DNA from: Hermatobates lingyangjiaoensis
Taxonomy: Eukaryota > Arthropoda > Insecta > Hemiptera > Hermatobatidae
Reading direction: 5' to 3'
Length of the DNA stretch: 64,000 bases
Assembly (NCBI GenBank): GCA_026182355.1
Contig: JAPFBL010000003.1
Location: forward strand, 3,001,001-3,065,000
Shown here: piece after piece, positions 24,470 through 36,727 of the stretch
How the letters are laid out: each line of letters begins with the position of its first letter
Numbering within the stretch: position 1 is the stretch's first letter
Program-made: the position numbers and the translations under genes
The notes under the pieces: model-generated
Database searches by the model: none
What the model was told of the DNA's origin: nothing
What the model saw: only the letters and a program-made list of their open reading frames with translations

Positions 24470-27120
24470 TATCAAACATTGTTTATCCTACCACAGACAA
24501 AACCTAATAGCTGTCACTTTTAGTGTAACATAACTGTTCTAATAGTTAAGGTAATCACATTGGCAGTTAGACAATATCTAATAGAAGATTTTTAGGTTAT
24601 TAAATAATCGGAGAAATAGCTTAGAACTAGTAGTCATACTGTTATAATGAAGGAAAAAGTACCTTTTCCATGCTCTAATTTTAGACAACAACGATAAGGT
24701 TCTAAAACATAACAAGAACTATCAGCGTATCATTGAGATTTGTCAAAGTAATCAACACGTATATTGATTACAATCAACCATCTGTCAGCCAACCATCCAT
24801 CACACTTATAATAATAATGGAATATATGGTTCATTTATTTTCCTTTTATTGCATCAACAATTTTAAGTCTTCTTATTATCATATTAATTCATGAACATAT
24901 CTTCAAAATTAATTTATCAACATTAAATAGCAATTCTTTTATATTCAATTGTGTAAAAAAAAGTTTAAGTCAATGTGAACAAATCGATATTTTTTCGTTT
25001 TTATAGCTATACTGGCCGTTGTGTTAATTAGTTGTTTGAGGATATTAATGGTTTAGAAGAGATTCGTCTAAAATCGCTTATTGGTTAAAAAAGTAAATTT
25101 TCAATTATACAATGAAGCCCAAAAACAATAGGATACATCTATAATATAAAGGCCCATTTCCGGGTAAATATGAATTTTATTCATGAATGATATAGCCTGT
25201 AGCGTGCTCACAAACTTTTGAATAAACACTACCACAGACATCAACCAAAAAAACATCAAAAAAACTTTGAGACCTCAAAACAAGTAAATCTGTCAAAATA
25301 TCATGATGACAATACCATACTTATAGCAAAGTAGTAATTAATAATATTAACATTAACAACATTAATTATAAAATCACTTACAATATAATATAGTAACGGT
25401 AAAGATAATAACTCGTTAGGAAGCTATGAGGTTAAGTATGAAAGTTGAAATTACTTATACATTCATTCATATGTTTACTACCTATGAGCCCGCTCAAATA
25501 ACTATGCATACAGTTACAGGGTTCTAGTTCTTTTTGTTAATATGTTAGATTATCAAGCTGATTCGTGGATGTCATTTACGAAACAAAGAATACTACCAGA
25601 TGAAATTTTAAAATAGAAAGAACAATTTGGTGTGAAATGCAGTAAATCTGGTTTAAGTTGCGTGTGACCTAGATATGCTGCTATGATTGCTAGATTGGTT
25701 ATTCTATGGTAATAAAAGGCTTACTTTTTATTTACATTACCTACCAGAATTAATATATGTTATTGTATTTGTACAATAGGGTCCACTGTTAGTTGAGGAA
25801 AATTATAAGAAAATTTGGATTCATACGTTTCTGCTTTTATGACTCTTCTAGGCTAAAAGTGTGGATCATTTGTTCATTGGGACATATTTAAGTTATTTGG
25901 AGGCACGATATATCAAAAGAAATCTAATCGCTGTTTTTAAGTTCTGTCATATGCGAGATTATTTTGAGTCGAAATCTTGAACTAGTATCCTTGATCATTC
26001 AACACAGAAAGCAAAGGTTTTTGATCAAACAATCCAGAGCGAGCTTACAAGCATATGATTTCCGATATAAACCAAAATATTTCCGACGCAAAACCAAAAT
26101 ACACTAAACACTCTCCCCTGGCAGGAAGAGTAGATCCAGGGGAGTCCAACAAAACGAAATAGTAATCAATAATAATAATAGTAGTCAACAATTACTAAAA
26201 TCTAGACTTCAAGTATTCACAGTTATCACAATCTGATATTTTCATATAAAATATAGTATAATTTTGCTCACTTCCTCTCTTGAAGAAGGCATTAATGCAT
26301 AATTTCGAGCTTGAGCTATGTTAAGTACCAGCTAAAGTCAAAATTAAGACCCCTGGAGTCAATGAAGCCGATTGACCGATATTGTAAAGGATATATAATA
26401 CTACGTGTGTTCTCTTGGTGAAAGAGACATTGTTTATCTATCCAAAGATATCCATTATAAACAAAAAAGATGAAATCATCTGATGAGAGACAGAGGAAGT
26501 TATGGAGAAAGATGTAGAGTAGAAAACAAAGAGGAGGATAGCGAAGAGCATTGTCACGTTGAACGAGACTTCTGGAGAGCCCCTTCTCAGAGCTGCATGC
26601 AATGCATTCTGAGGCTTATCTCAAACAATAACCAAGCCCTCATCTACCGTCATTTTATCAGACTGCGTGACTTCCAAATCGTAATCTTCGGATACCACGG
26701 TCCAAAGCAGTCAGCAATTACTCAGTAGGTAGGAAATCGCATGGTACTAACGGTATACAACAGCGAGGTTGCACTGCTTAATGAAACTTACATCCGGGCT
26801 CTCAGTAAAGACATGTTCTGCAATAAAAACAAAGTGCCAAGCAGTCTGCAATACTTTAAATTTCACACTGATTGTTCAGTAAATGTAAAAAATTGAAGAG
26901 GTTCACATGCCACATTACTAGAAGTAAATTTATAGATAAATAATGAGTTGAACTTTTCATCCCGAGAATAGTACTAAAAACAAAACCAGTAGGTGCACTT
27001 GGTGGAGTACAATGGAAATAATTGTACAAGTAGGACTTGCAGTAAACACTGATAATCTATTAATGAAAATCTATCTAATAGCTATGACCCTAAGAGAATG
27101 TATGCCTTACCTTCCTACAG
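24470..27120. other. Unassigned
   Basis: AT-rich. The open frame at 26483-26728 (81 codons) lies in a more balanced patch but carries no motif that I recognise. It may be part of a decayed retroelement. Confidence 0.35.
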
Positions 27121-27124
27121 AGAA

Positions 27125-27405
27125 CCCTAAGCAAGCACGCAAACCGATAGATCACTCTGATCCTAATAAAGCATCCTGACCACTAGACTGCACGTGGCAA
27201 ACTTTATTTTAACCCCAGGCAAACACGCTACCACTAGATGACCTATGGATAGAAAAGTACCCACCATTAAAGCATCCTGGCCCTAGGCAAGCACGTTAAC
27301 TTATAGATGGCGCTGAACCTAAGAAGAAATCTAACCACTAAAATACCTTGCTCTAGACAAACACGCTTACGACTGAGTAGCATTGTCATGGGTAAGCACG
27401 CTTAC
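27125..27405. repeat. Degenerate tandem repeat, unit about 70-90 bp
   Basis: The phrase CCTAGGCAAGCACGCTTAC, with substitutions, recurs at 27125, 27213, 27281, 27351 and (partial) 27389. TAAAGCATCCTG recurs at 27167 and 27268, and a TAGATG/TAGATC phrase follows several copies. Unit lengths vary from 68 to 88 bases. An old satellite fragment or internal repeats of an unknown element. Confidence 0.6.
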
Positions 27406-28700
27406 CTTGAGCAAATCAAGCGATTTTAATGTGGCATTAAACACCACAAGAGGGACTGAAAACAAGTTTACATCTTGTACTGAACAAGAATCCACAGTAA
27501 AACGTAAAAACAAATCAACATCTAAACTACAGTATAAAATTCAGAAATGTAAAACTCTGAGTCACTTTGAGAATCCAACAAGGACTACTTGTTTTAGTTG
27601 AGAGATCTTAGGAATATCCTAACGTGGTTTAGATGTTGATGGTTGTATATATTCACATCTTGTACATACATGTACCAGGAATATTCGATGATTTGATAAT
27701 ATAAGGTTATCACAACACATATGTGCAGCAGAGACGCTAATCACCAGAGAGAGTGTGTGAATTTCCTCTCACTGGAGCTTTCTGCTTTTCTCCAACACTA
27801 CCCAATCTCACCTAGAACGTAGAAACCTATACGGCAGACTTTGGTTATCTATCCCACCTTTGTTACGCTTTACTTCCATTGTTTTCCTCATGGGAGAACT
27901 CGCACCATTAACAACTCATAATTCATCGAGGGATTCAAAACAGTTGTCCGATAACCGGCTTTGTTTTCCAACCAACAATATACAATTCCCTCCACACGCT
28001 TTATAACTTTTTTTTTGTCTAATTAAGCTAACACTTATTAAGATGATAATAATAAGTAAGCCTTCTACTTCTATAAATAAGTCTGCTACACTTTCTTTGT
28101 TTCCAACAACATCTACACTCATGGGCTGGCTTCTATCTTCCGCATCGTCTAGATACAAAAAATGAATATCATCAGTTAATTGGCATCCACTTTTGTTATG
28201 GGGTGCGACTTTATCAGACTGATTCGCCTTAGAAATTCTAAATTTTACCCAAATCAAATCCACTATTACCCTTTAGCAGTTCCCCATCTCATATATTATT
28301 AACTTCTTTTCAAGTCAACATCCTTTAATAAATGCTTAATATGGAACCTACAATCCATAGTGTAGAAACTAGTTTGGCATGGTGTGATGATTTTCATCTG
28401 TCATATAAAAAATTTTAGGTCATTCTAAATGGGTTATTAACAAAATTTGAACCTCAACTTTCTGTAAAAAAAAGTTCACTAACACTAAACTTGACCCCTA
28501 AGACTTCTAAAAATCAACTAACAAATGAATGTATTTCACTCTCTACATAATAGGTTTAGTGTAAAATATGAAGATATAGCTAGGTATGATTGTAATAATG
28601 GTTAGCTATATGTTCAGTTTTTAGTAACCTAGTATGGACGGAGCGAAGTGAATTCGTTTGCCTCGTGGTTCTAACGTATTTCAAAGTGATTGGTTGTGCT
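27406..28700. other. Unassigned, one longer minus-strand open frame
   Basis: A 115-codon minus-strand frame (27916-28263) has an acidic middle (FLYLDDAEDRSQPMSVD) and a hydrophobic run of isoleucines and leucines. I do not recognise a family and no splice signals were convincing. The remainder shows nothing. Confidence 0.3.
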
Positions 28701-28718
28701 CTAATGTACTAAGGGAAA

Positions 28719-28925
28719 ATGGAAGAACGAAGCGGAACTTGGGAGGGGTGGATTGTTGGCCGTCTACAGGAAGTGACAATTAAGAGTTACATGGAAGCAG
28801 CAAGGCCCTTTCACTGACTGCCACACCTCCTGCCGGCCAACGATCCTAACGACAGCTCTTCTACAGAAAATATTATTCAAACTAAACAAGGGAATGACAA
28901 GCCACCAGTGTCACGGGCCACAATC
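28719..28925 (+). pseudogene. Possible Tc1-like transposase N-terminal fragment
   Basis: From the ATG at 28719 the frame reads WEGWIVGRLQE and then EAARPF before a stop. This resembles the helix-turn-helix start of some Tc1-like transposases (WERGxIVGRLQxGQS...VAR). Further along, KQGNDKPPVSRATI could match the GRPR/TT hinge. The catalytic DDE domain is absent. The match is short and the fragment could be chance. Confidence 0.35.
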
Positions 28926-29029
28926 TAAACAATCATAATGTTGAAGGTATATCACACGAAACACTTGGAGATATTATGAGTAATGGAAAGTAAATCCAGC
29001 AAACATTGGGCACAAACATAATTACAACT

Positions 29030-29032
<3 letters not shown>

Positions 29033-29067
<35 letters not shown>

Positions 29068-29090
29068 TGAGTGAGAATGAGACAGCGAAA
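29033..29090. repeat. (AG)n microsatellite
   Basis: GAGAGA run of about 30 bases with degenerate flanks. The minus-strand open frame across it is a low-complexity shadow. Confidence 0.9.
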
Positions 29091-29934
29091 GTGGAAACAA
29101 ATTTAAGAGCATTAGTGAGAGAGTGAGAAACAGGATTGGAAGAAGAGGGTAGAAACATTAGATATACAGAAGCCAGAAGTGGGAATGAAAGACCAAAAGA
29201 ACAGAGGTTAGAGGTTTCTCTCAAAATTTGATTAAAACATAGTTTACCTAAGTTTTAACGGATTATTACACGTCTAATAACATTCAAATTGTCAACGAAA
29301 AATGATCACATATAAAAATTAAAATTGAACCATATTTTTTTTTAATAGAGAAAGTAAAATTTTCGGAAAGTTAATTTAACTTGTTATTTGATTATATTTA
29401 GATTATCACTTATCAAAGACTGCAGGTGACAGTATTGGTATTTATTTTTAAATAAAGTTCAAATGAAATTATGCTTTTGTGGGTTCTTTAAATAGATTAT
29501 ATTGTTTTTAATAAAAATATTTAGGTATTTAACACTTCCAGACAGGAACACTGTAATTAAAAGATTTCGGACATTGGGTTTAGTTGATTTCGGTTTCCTT
29601 CATGGGTTACTTTGATATTGAAGAGATATCATTAGCCAGTTCCCCTCATCAGTTGGTGTAAACTTCCTAACAACTCATACATCACTGAAAAAAATCCTGA
29701 CCACTTCCATTTATGATAGAATTTTTTTTTCGCAAGAAATGATGATACGGATGAAATGCGGGTTGATGAAATGGGTAGGAGGAAATTTTATCCACAACTA
29801 TTTGGTGAAATTATTCATCTCCTTACTTGCCAACAAACTCCAGGCGTTAAGTTAACTTCAGTTAATTTCCAGTAATCATTTTTGGCTGAATTAAGAACGC
29901 TCTGATGAAGTTGAATAAGGATTAGAATATGCTC

Positions 29935-30540
29935 TCCTAGGACAGGTAATGCAAACAACAGGTTGCATTCCTACAGGTCTCACTAACAACAGGTTCTGCC
30001 ACTACAGGTCTTTTTCACTTCAGCTATCAATCAACTTATATGTACTAGGAAAGTGTATTATCGTAACTACAGATTCATAAGCCAAAGGTTACAAGTCTTA
30101 CTAACAACAGCCTTAATGACAGTCAACGTTAAAAGTTCTCACACAAGATCTGACTAACAATACTTTCTACTACTACTGCGAGTTTTACACTACCAGTCTT
30201 ACTAATCGCAGGTTCTCTCACTAAAACTTTGAAACTAAAGTCTCAACAAGGACTTCGTAACTGTAGGATTCACTAACAGCATGTTCTCTCATTACATGTA
30301 TCACTAATAACAGCCTCTCCACTTCAGGCTTCACAAACCGTAAACTCTCTCATTATAGGTTACTAATAAAAGGTTTCCACACTATATGTCACATTAGTGA
30401 TAAACTGCGGCTTCTGTCACTAGTCTTTACTAATACCAGATTACCTCATTAAAGGTATTAATAACAACAGGTTCTTCTCTTTCACTGTATTTCTCATTAT
30501 CAGAAAGCTATTGTACTACAGGACTCACTATCACAATCTC
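29935..30540. repeat. Degenerate minisatellite, unit about 30 bp
   Basis: About 600 bases consist of diverged copies of a 30-32 bp unit resembling TCACTAACAACAGGTTCTCT followed by CACTACAGG. Recognisable copies start with (T/A)CTAA(C/T)(A/C)ACAG or close variants roughly every 30 bases. Copies differ at many positions, so the array is old. No coding frame runs through it. Confidence 0.7.
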
Positions 30541-33325
30541 TTTGAATTTTCGATATTGAAAGCATCCAGTGTGTGTACAAAATGTTCTCAGGATTAATAA
30601 AATTCAGAAAAATAGCTATTGAAGCTCTCACTAATTCCACTAATGTACTAACCTATGTTTCTCATATGCTGTGCTAAGTATGCTTTCATGGTAAGCAAGT
30701 CAAAGACATGACCACTAAAATCAAGGCATATCTGAGTGTTTAATTGATCGTCTTAGGATAGTACTTCTCGTGGGACTTGACGGTTCTCTTTCAGACTCAA
30801 CGATAAGAGACAGGTCGGACATGAGATCTCGCTTCAATTCGTTTAACAAGCAATTCAGATATCTATCAGTCTTGCCAATGCACTTTCACTGCAATAGTCA
30901 TGCATACCCAATCTTGTTGAAGCGTTATTTTGGCACATTACGAATTCCTTATCTGTGTTGGATATAACGCTATACACAAATGTATGATATATGAAAGCAG
31001 AACAACAAAGGGATAAATGAGTTGTAAATATCAACCAGCAAGAACCAGGATTGTTATTAATGAAAAAAAAAACAAGTTTTATGTATTGATGCGAAGAGTG
31101 ACATGAAAATCTACTACTCCTGTTATCACAAATGCCTATAACTGATGTGCCCAATAGGTCTTATATCTCTCTACCAACTCTAAGTCTCTAACGTTACAGC
31201 CACGCATACATATTTACATACATTTAAAATCTCATAAAACGCTGGAACGTTTCATTTAAATATATATATATATATAAGAAAAACCTATAACACAATGGAT
31301 ATTAGAAATCGAAAGTTAAAAAATAACTGACAATTTAGAAGTAAGACAAAAAGTCACTATCATCACTAATTTTCAGTTGAACTGTCATCAACAGAAAAGA
31401 AAAACGGACCATGTGTACACTGACAATATGACAATGTTGAGTTGCGACAACTTCTTTTACATCTTGTAGAATACTATGGAGAGAAGGCAATTATGATTCG
31501 AAATACTGACAGCAGCAAATAAGCTGTTGCGTGCTCTAAGTTATTTTGCACTAAGTTATTACACCCAGCTGAATGGCAATGACTGTACAATGAATATTGT
31601 AGATGGACAGAGAAGAAGAATGAGAAACCTGCAGGCGAGGTAAGTAACTCTTAGTGAAAAAGCCCACCTTGAGGAGTGGTCTAGTGACAAGATACATCTT
31701 TTTTATCACAAGAGTTGACCAGAGTATCTAGAGCATTCTTCTTGCGCGACCCACTTCTCACTCCCTAATAAGAGCTATTCCAACTTTCCCGATATTCTAC
31801 CATCCACAAAACATATTTCACAGATGATCTTCAATTTATTGATTCCAGTAACTGTACTCTCAAATTATAGTCATTTTATATAGTCAAAAAATAATGATAA
31901 TGAGCAGAACGTTATTATTTTTAATTAGTTCACAATTGACTAAGCAATAAGAAGTTTTTTCTGGTGAAAAATTTTGAATGGAAACCTAAAGCGGGCTGTT
32001 TCAATTCAATTTCAGCATAAATAACCTTATTGATTAATTAATGGAAAATCAACTTCATGGTTACGAATCATATTCATAATTGTGATAATGATTTTTTTCT
32101 CCACACTAAAACAATGAATATATTTTCTTCTAAACTACTTTCTCTAATATGTTGTATATTTGGGATTATTATGAACTAGTAGTAACTTTAAATTTGAAAA
32201 AAAGTAGAAGCAACATTAAAATTTACAAAATTGGGACTTATGATTGATTCCAAAAAGTTTGTGGACACGATACTGGTCACACAGTTTAACCGACCATAAT
32301 GAAATTAAACGCAATTAGAGCTAAATGTAGGAAGATAGCTATATACTTTTTTGTAGAAATTTCTTAAACAGAAAGAGACATTAGGGTTAATTGTATTAGT
32401 TAAGAAATTTTGTTTTCATTAAACAGCTAAATATAGAAAAATGAAATTTGGTAAAAAAAATGTTTGCTGCAAAAAAATTTCCATAATTTCTGAGATCTAC
32501 AAAGACAACAGCTTGAAAGTCAACTTAGAAAAATGGTAATCTGCTGTACTTGCTAGATCTATTGCTGGACTGTTTGCTTATCAGAATCGAGACAAACAGA
32601 ATTGCATTTAAAATTGTAATAAAAAAATTTGAATAACTTTCCGCGAGTCAATATTATCTATAAGAATAATAAAGTTCTTAAAACTATAAAAGCAAACGAA
32701 AAAATTTTGAAATTATTTACTACACATCATTTTACAAATCATGTCAGATTTATAGTTCTTGGTGTGTGTATGAATTCAATTGGTTTTTGATAATATTGGA
32801 GCTTGGAAAATGTAATATTTCATCTTTTATAACAAAACGAATACCAATTTGAAAGAACCTCTAAAGAAAGAACCTCTAAGGCTCAAGAAACTTAAAATTT
32901 CACATTAGGTATTGCCTTGCTATGAGTATTTGATAAACTTAAATTATTGGAAAAGTAAAGTAATATTACACTTTAAATGGCAATTATTAAGTTCTATATA
33001 CAGTAAACATGAGAATTTTTGGCAAATAAGCCTCCTCATAAGGTTTACCTTGTCTATCTGAAAGGAAAGTCATCAGCATTAACTCTAAAAGTGTTGACTA
33101 TCGAATTAGAAAAACCTTTTAGTCTAAAATCATTCTGGGCTGCTTCCTCGACATAGAAGGAATTTTTCATGACAAATGCTTCCAATCTACCAAATCAAAT
33201 ACACAGCTGTATTGATCAAGTGACTATAAAATGAAATAAAAGAATGCTAATTAAAAGCTAAAGAAATAATTAATTAGTTAATGTATAGGATCTATCACAA
33301 CTTAAATTGTGTACACTAAGCCAGT
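30541..33325. other. Unassigned apart from a LINE trace
   Basis: AT-rich with a (TA)n tract at about 31259-31276. A possible LINE RT trace at 30.85-31.0 kb is listed separately. No other signal. Confidence 0.35.
30840..31000 (-). pseudogene. Possible LINE reverse-transcriptase fragment
   Basis: The minus strand reads NNASTRLGMHDYCSESALARLIDI, reminiscent of the N-terminal RT block (xxQFGFRxGxSCExALxRLxDxI) of several LINE clades, where SESALARLIDI would be the STE-AL helix. The catalytic motifs are not present. The match is weak. Confidence 0.3.
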
Positions 33326-33358
33326 TATAATATATATATATATATACAATTAAAAGAA

Positions 33359-33530
33359 ACGGTCCAGCGGACTTTTTTAAATAAAATAAATTCAAAACGA
33401 AGGAAACACACAGACATAACTCACATCCATATTTCGACCATCGTCTTCACACCTCCTGATGACGACGATGGTCGAAATATCGATGTGAGTTATGTCTGTG
33501 TCTTTCTGTGTGTTTCCTTCGTTTTGAATT
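33359..33530. mobile_element. Family E inverted-repeat element with hammerhead-like motif
   Basis: Arms of about 60 bp (from 33389 and ending 33530) form a near-perfect hairpin around a short centre. Outside the left arm is the family E 3' terminus (reverse complement of AAAAGTCCGCTGGACCGTTTC), which also occurs at 40.85 kb. The right arm carries a well-formed motif (33450-33487). The left-arm copy has lost the 5' core. Confidence 0.65.
33450..33487 (+). ncRNA. Hammerhead-ribozyme-variant motif, family E
   Basis: This copy has the canonical CTGATGA (33456-33462). One extra C precedes stem II GAC/GTC (33464-33466 with 33471-33473, loop GATG). GAA (33474-33476) is followed by palindromic stem III AT/AT (33477-33480) and C33481 at position 17. 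Stem I pairs CACCTC (33450-33455) with GATGTG (33482-33487), five of six pairs with one C-T mismatch. It is the copy closest to the textbook hammerhead core in the window. Confidence 0.65.
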
Positions 33531-33578
33531 TTTATATATATATATATATATAATATATATATATATATAATATATATA

Positions 33579-33798
33579 TCAATGATCAAACCACAATAAG
33601 AAATGGGAAAACAAGACTAAGATCTTTCAACCGTAACAAGCGGTCTTCGTCAGAGTCAAAAACCCAACTGAACTCAGTTGGGTTTTTGACTCTGACGAAG
33701 ACCGCTTGTTACGGTTGAAAGATCTTAGTCTTGTTTTCCCATTTCATATTGTGGTTTGAACATTGATTGTTGTTTCACGTGTTTATGTGAAATCTTTT
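33579..33798. mobile_element. Family B hairpin, copy at 33.6 kb
   Basis: Two family B termini head to head with almost no spacer, flanked by (TA)n on both sides. Motifs lie at 33615-33657 (minus) and 33688-33730 (plus). The right arm extends to TGATTGTTGTTTCACGTG, giving the fullest family B terminus here. Confidence 0.75.
33688..33730 (+). ncRNA. Hammerhead-ribozyme-variant motif, family B (best copy)
   Basis: Stem I is four perfect pairs, GACT (33688-33691) with AGTC (33727-33730). Core CTGACGA (33692-33698) differs from canonical only at position 7, and an extra A follows. Stem II pairs GACCG (33700-33704) with CGGTT (33712-33716), a G-T pair closing the base. GAA (33717-33719), palindromic stem III AGA/TCT (33720-33725), then T33726 at position 17. 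The same motif recurs in all family B arms, some with damage. Confidence 0.65.
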
Positions 33799-34064
33799 TA
33801 TATATATATATATATATAAAGATTTCATATAAACACATGAAATAATAATCAATGTTCAAACCACAATATGAAATGGGAAAACAAGACTAAGATCTTTCAA
33901 CCGTAACAAGCGGTATTCGTCAGAGTCAAAAACCCAACTGTATACCCAATATAGTATCAATCGGGTTTTTGACTCTGACGAAGACTGCTTGTTACGGTTG
34001 AAAGATCTTAGTCTTGTTTTCCCATTTCATATTGTGGTTTGATCATATATATATATATATATAT
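33799..34064. mobile_element. Family B hairpin, copy at 33.9 kb, in (TA)n
   Basis: A second family B head-to-head pair directly adjoining the first, separated from it only by (TA)n (33799-33818) and followed by another (TA)n (34044-34064). Motifs lie at 33885-33927 (minus) and 33971-34013 (plus). Arm sequences differ by a few substitutions from the neighbour, so the pair is either a tandem insertion or an old duplication. Confidence 0.75.
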
Positions 34065-34065
34065 A

Positions 34066-36688
34066 ACTGTACTTTATTCAGTAATATTATTAGATTTAAA
34101 ATGAAATGATTCTGAGGGCACAAGAATGAAAACATCCCCAGTACCTTGAAATCATTTCATTTGCCTTATAACTCTGGTGATAACAGTTATCAGTCGAAGC
34201 TTATTAGGCTTCGACTATGATATACATTCACCGAGAGAAAGAGGACTAGAAGACCGAGAGGAGAATTAGGAAGGATATCTTGAAATGATTACTAGGACAA
34301 ATATCGACTACTACCTACCAGAATTAAGGCCAGGGTCAATGACTAATATGATGAAGAACATAAGTACTCAGGGCAAATTGCAAGAAGGAACTAATGTATC
34401 TGTCAATACTATTCAGGATTTTCATAATCAGAGAATTGAAGTCAATTTTACGAAGCATTACACGAAACGTAATTGTCAAAGACAGTGATTTTAACCTTCC
34501 ACACCTCTATAGATGTTTGAAGGTTAGTATTCAGTAATAATCCCCACTATAAATAGATAAAAGCTTTATAAAGGGAAATTCTATCGCTAAAACCTATTTT
34601 AAACCATTATGAATCACCAAGCTAAAATTACACCAGAATGAATTAAACCGGAAACCTTTGCTTAAACATCATAACTGAAAGATTAAGAAAACAGATAACA
34701 ATATGAATAGAATAGTAGGTGCACTTCAGTAATGAGCCCTACAACGCGTACAAGCAAGATGAAATATCCTGCCAAGCAACTTTTAGGAATAGAATTCTCT
34801 AAAGACCAGTCAAAAAGCTAATAAATGATGGTTAAACTTTGAAAATAAAACCAAACAAATAAATGTATTTCTCCACAAATATTTCTAAAATAAAAGTCTA
34901 TCAACTACTTTTACTCTAACTCTTTAACTGCATTAGATCTAAATGAGTCAGAAAGTCGATTAGCCAACAATTCTCCGATAAGAGCTCATTAATCTGCCTC
35001 GTATCAGATATCAGCACCTTCCAATGCCAAGTGATATACAAGGAAGCTTATCAAATTTATATAGAGTAATTACACTCCACCTAACTTTTATTATATATAC
35101 GTCTTTAATATTAATAAACCAAGTAAAATTAACTAAAAACGGTCCAAAAGAACAATAAATTAACCATGAGAAAACAAGGAACAACAAATTCACTTCAACA
35201 AGTTGACAACAGTCATCGTGACTAGACGTCTCCTTTTACCAGGAATGTTAAAATTATAAGTTAATTTTTCCGATTTTTTTCTTATTTTGACCAAAGCTAA
35301 AATAAATCTGAGCAGTTATATAATTTAAATATTTCTTTTTGCAAAATAATGGAATTATAAATATCAAAAACTGTGAACTGTTATTATTTAAATGGTTTAT
35401 GAATACAAATTCTTTGAGTTTTCCAGTCTTTCACTTACAAAGTTCTGCCTAATAATACGTATGCTACGACACAAGACTTGTATAAGTACCACAAAACTTT
35501 CAATTTAATGTGTCTAAACGAATGTCAAAACTAAATGAAGGATATCCATATTTTCTTAAAAGATTAAAAATACACTAATGGCCTATAAATATTTATGTAT
35601 AGTAAATAACAGAGAATAGACAACCGTATTAATAAGAAATTTAAGCAGGATGATTTGTTATAAATAGTTAAAATTATATAACTGCGTAACCACTCACTAA
35701 ACAGGGTAAACTGAGTCATGAGCAAAAACAGTCATTGCTCTAGTCATTTATGCTAGATTTTCAGAAGGAAAATGAGCCAATAGGGCCTTAATACTAATTT
35801 GTGATTAACACAACTCAGTTAAGAGACTACCATTTTTCTCATGTGCACTAAAGAAAAATCGAACACATGTAAAATAAAGATAAATTCAGATAATACATAG
35901 CTCAAACCCAGGTAGCACTTGGGTTTTGAACATAAATAAACATCTATAAATATACTCTACAAATCGTTGAACACACACAGGACTGTGGTTGGTTTGAACG
36001 CCTTAATACACACTCAACAGTCCATTCCGCACGCGCCAATGTCACAATCATGAAAGAAACACTGTCGAACACACCTGGCAAGAATTACATTACCACCGAG
36101 TCAGACACGACGGTGGAGCAATGACTGTAGAGTCATAGGTGCGGCACGAGGTGGTGGCAGGAAGACGAAGTGGAGGGGGCGCTACACAGTGTTGCCAATA
36201 CAACAGCACCTAATAAACTAGCTCCACCGTCAACTTTTTAACAATTATTCACTCCTCTTTTTATATAGGCTCAAGCTAATAAGTTATTACTTTCCAAAAG
36301 ATCCAACAATTAAATATCAAATGAAATATTTCCCAGGATGGAGGAAATGGAATTCACTGGGAAAAGGAATATTTCCCAGGATGAAGCAGTTTTATATGAT
36401 CCATGAATCAGGGATCTGATCGTGGCATCTTTGTATTGTTGAGGGCATTCGCTCCTTGCATTTAGGTTAAGTTACACCGCTACTTGACTTTATATAAACA
36501 CAAGGTTTTAGTTGATATTTCGAAGGTTGTTGCTTAAATCAATGACGCTGATTTTCTTTTCAATAGCATAAAATCGTTTATTACTAACATGTCAATTTTA
36601 TTAACTTAAAATTCACCTGCACAACTAACAGATTCATAGAACAAACTTAGAAGGCGCCACTTCCTCCTCCTTACCAGGTTTTTAGTGA

Positions 36689-36727
<39 letters not shown>

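Larger units (their letters stand above)
33329..33578. repeat. (TA)n tracts flanking the family E hairpin
   Basis: TA runs at about 33329-33346 and 33532-33578 bracket the family E element. The second also forms the left border of the first family B hairpin. Confidence 0.9.

Noticed and set aside
28952..29224. Serine/leucine-repeat minus-strand protein
   Set aside because: Produced by translating the (AG)n tract.
33392..33589. Isoleucine/tyrosine-rich minus frame
   Set aside because: Shadow of (TA)n and the family E hairpin arm.
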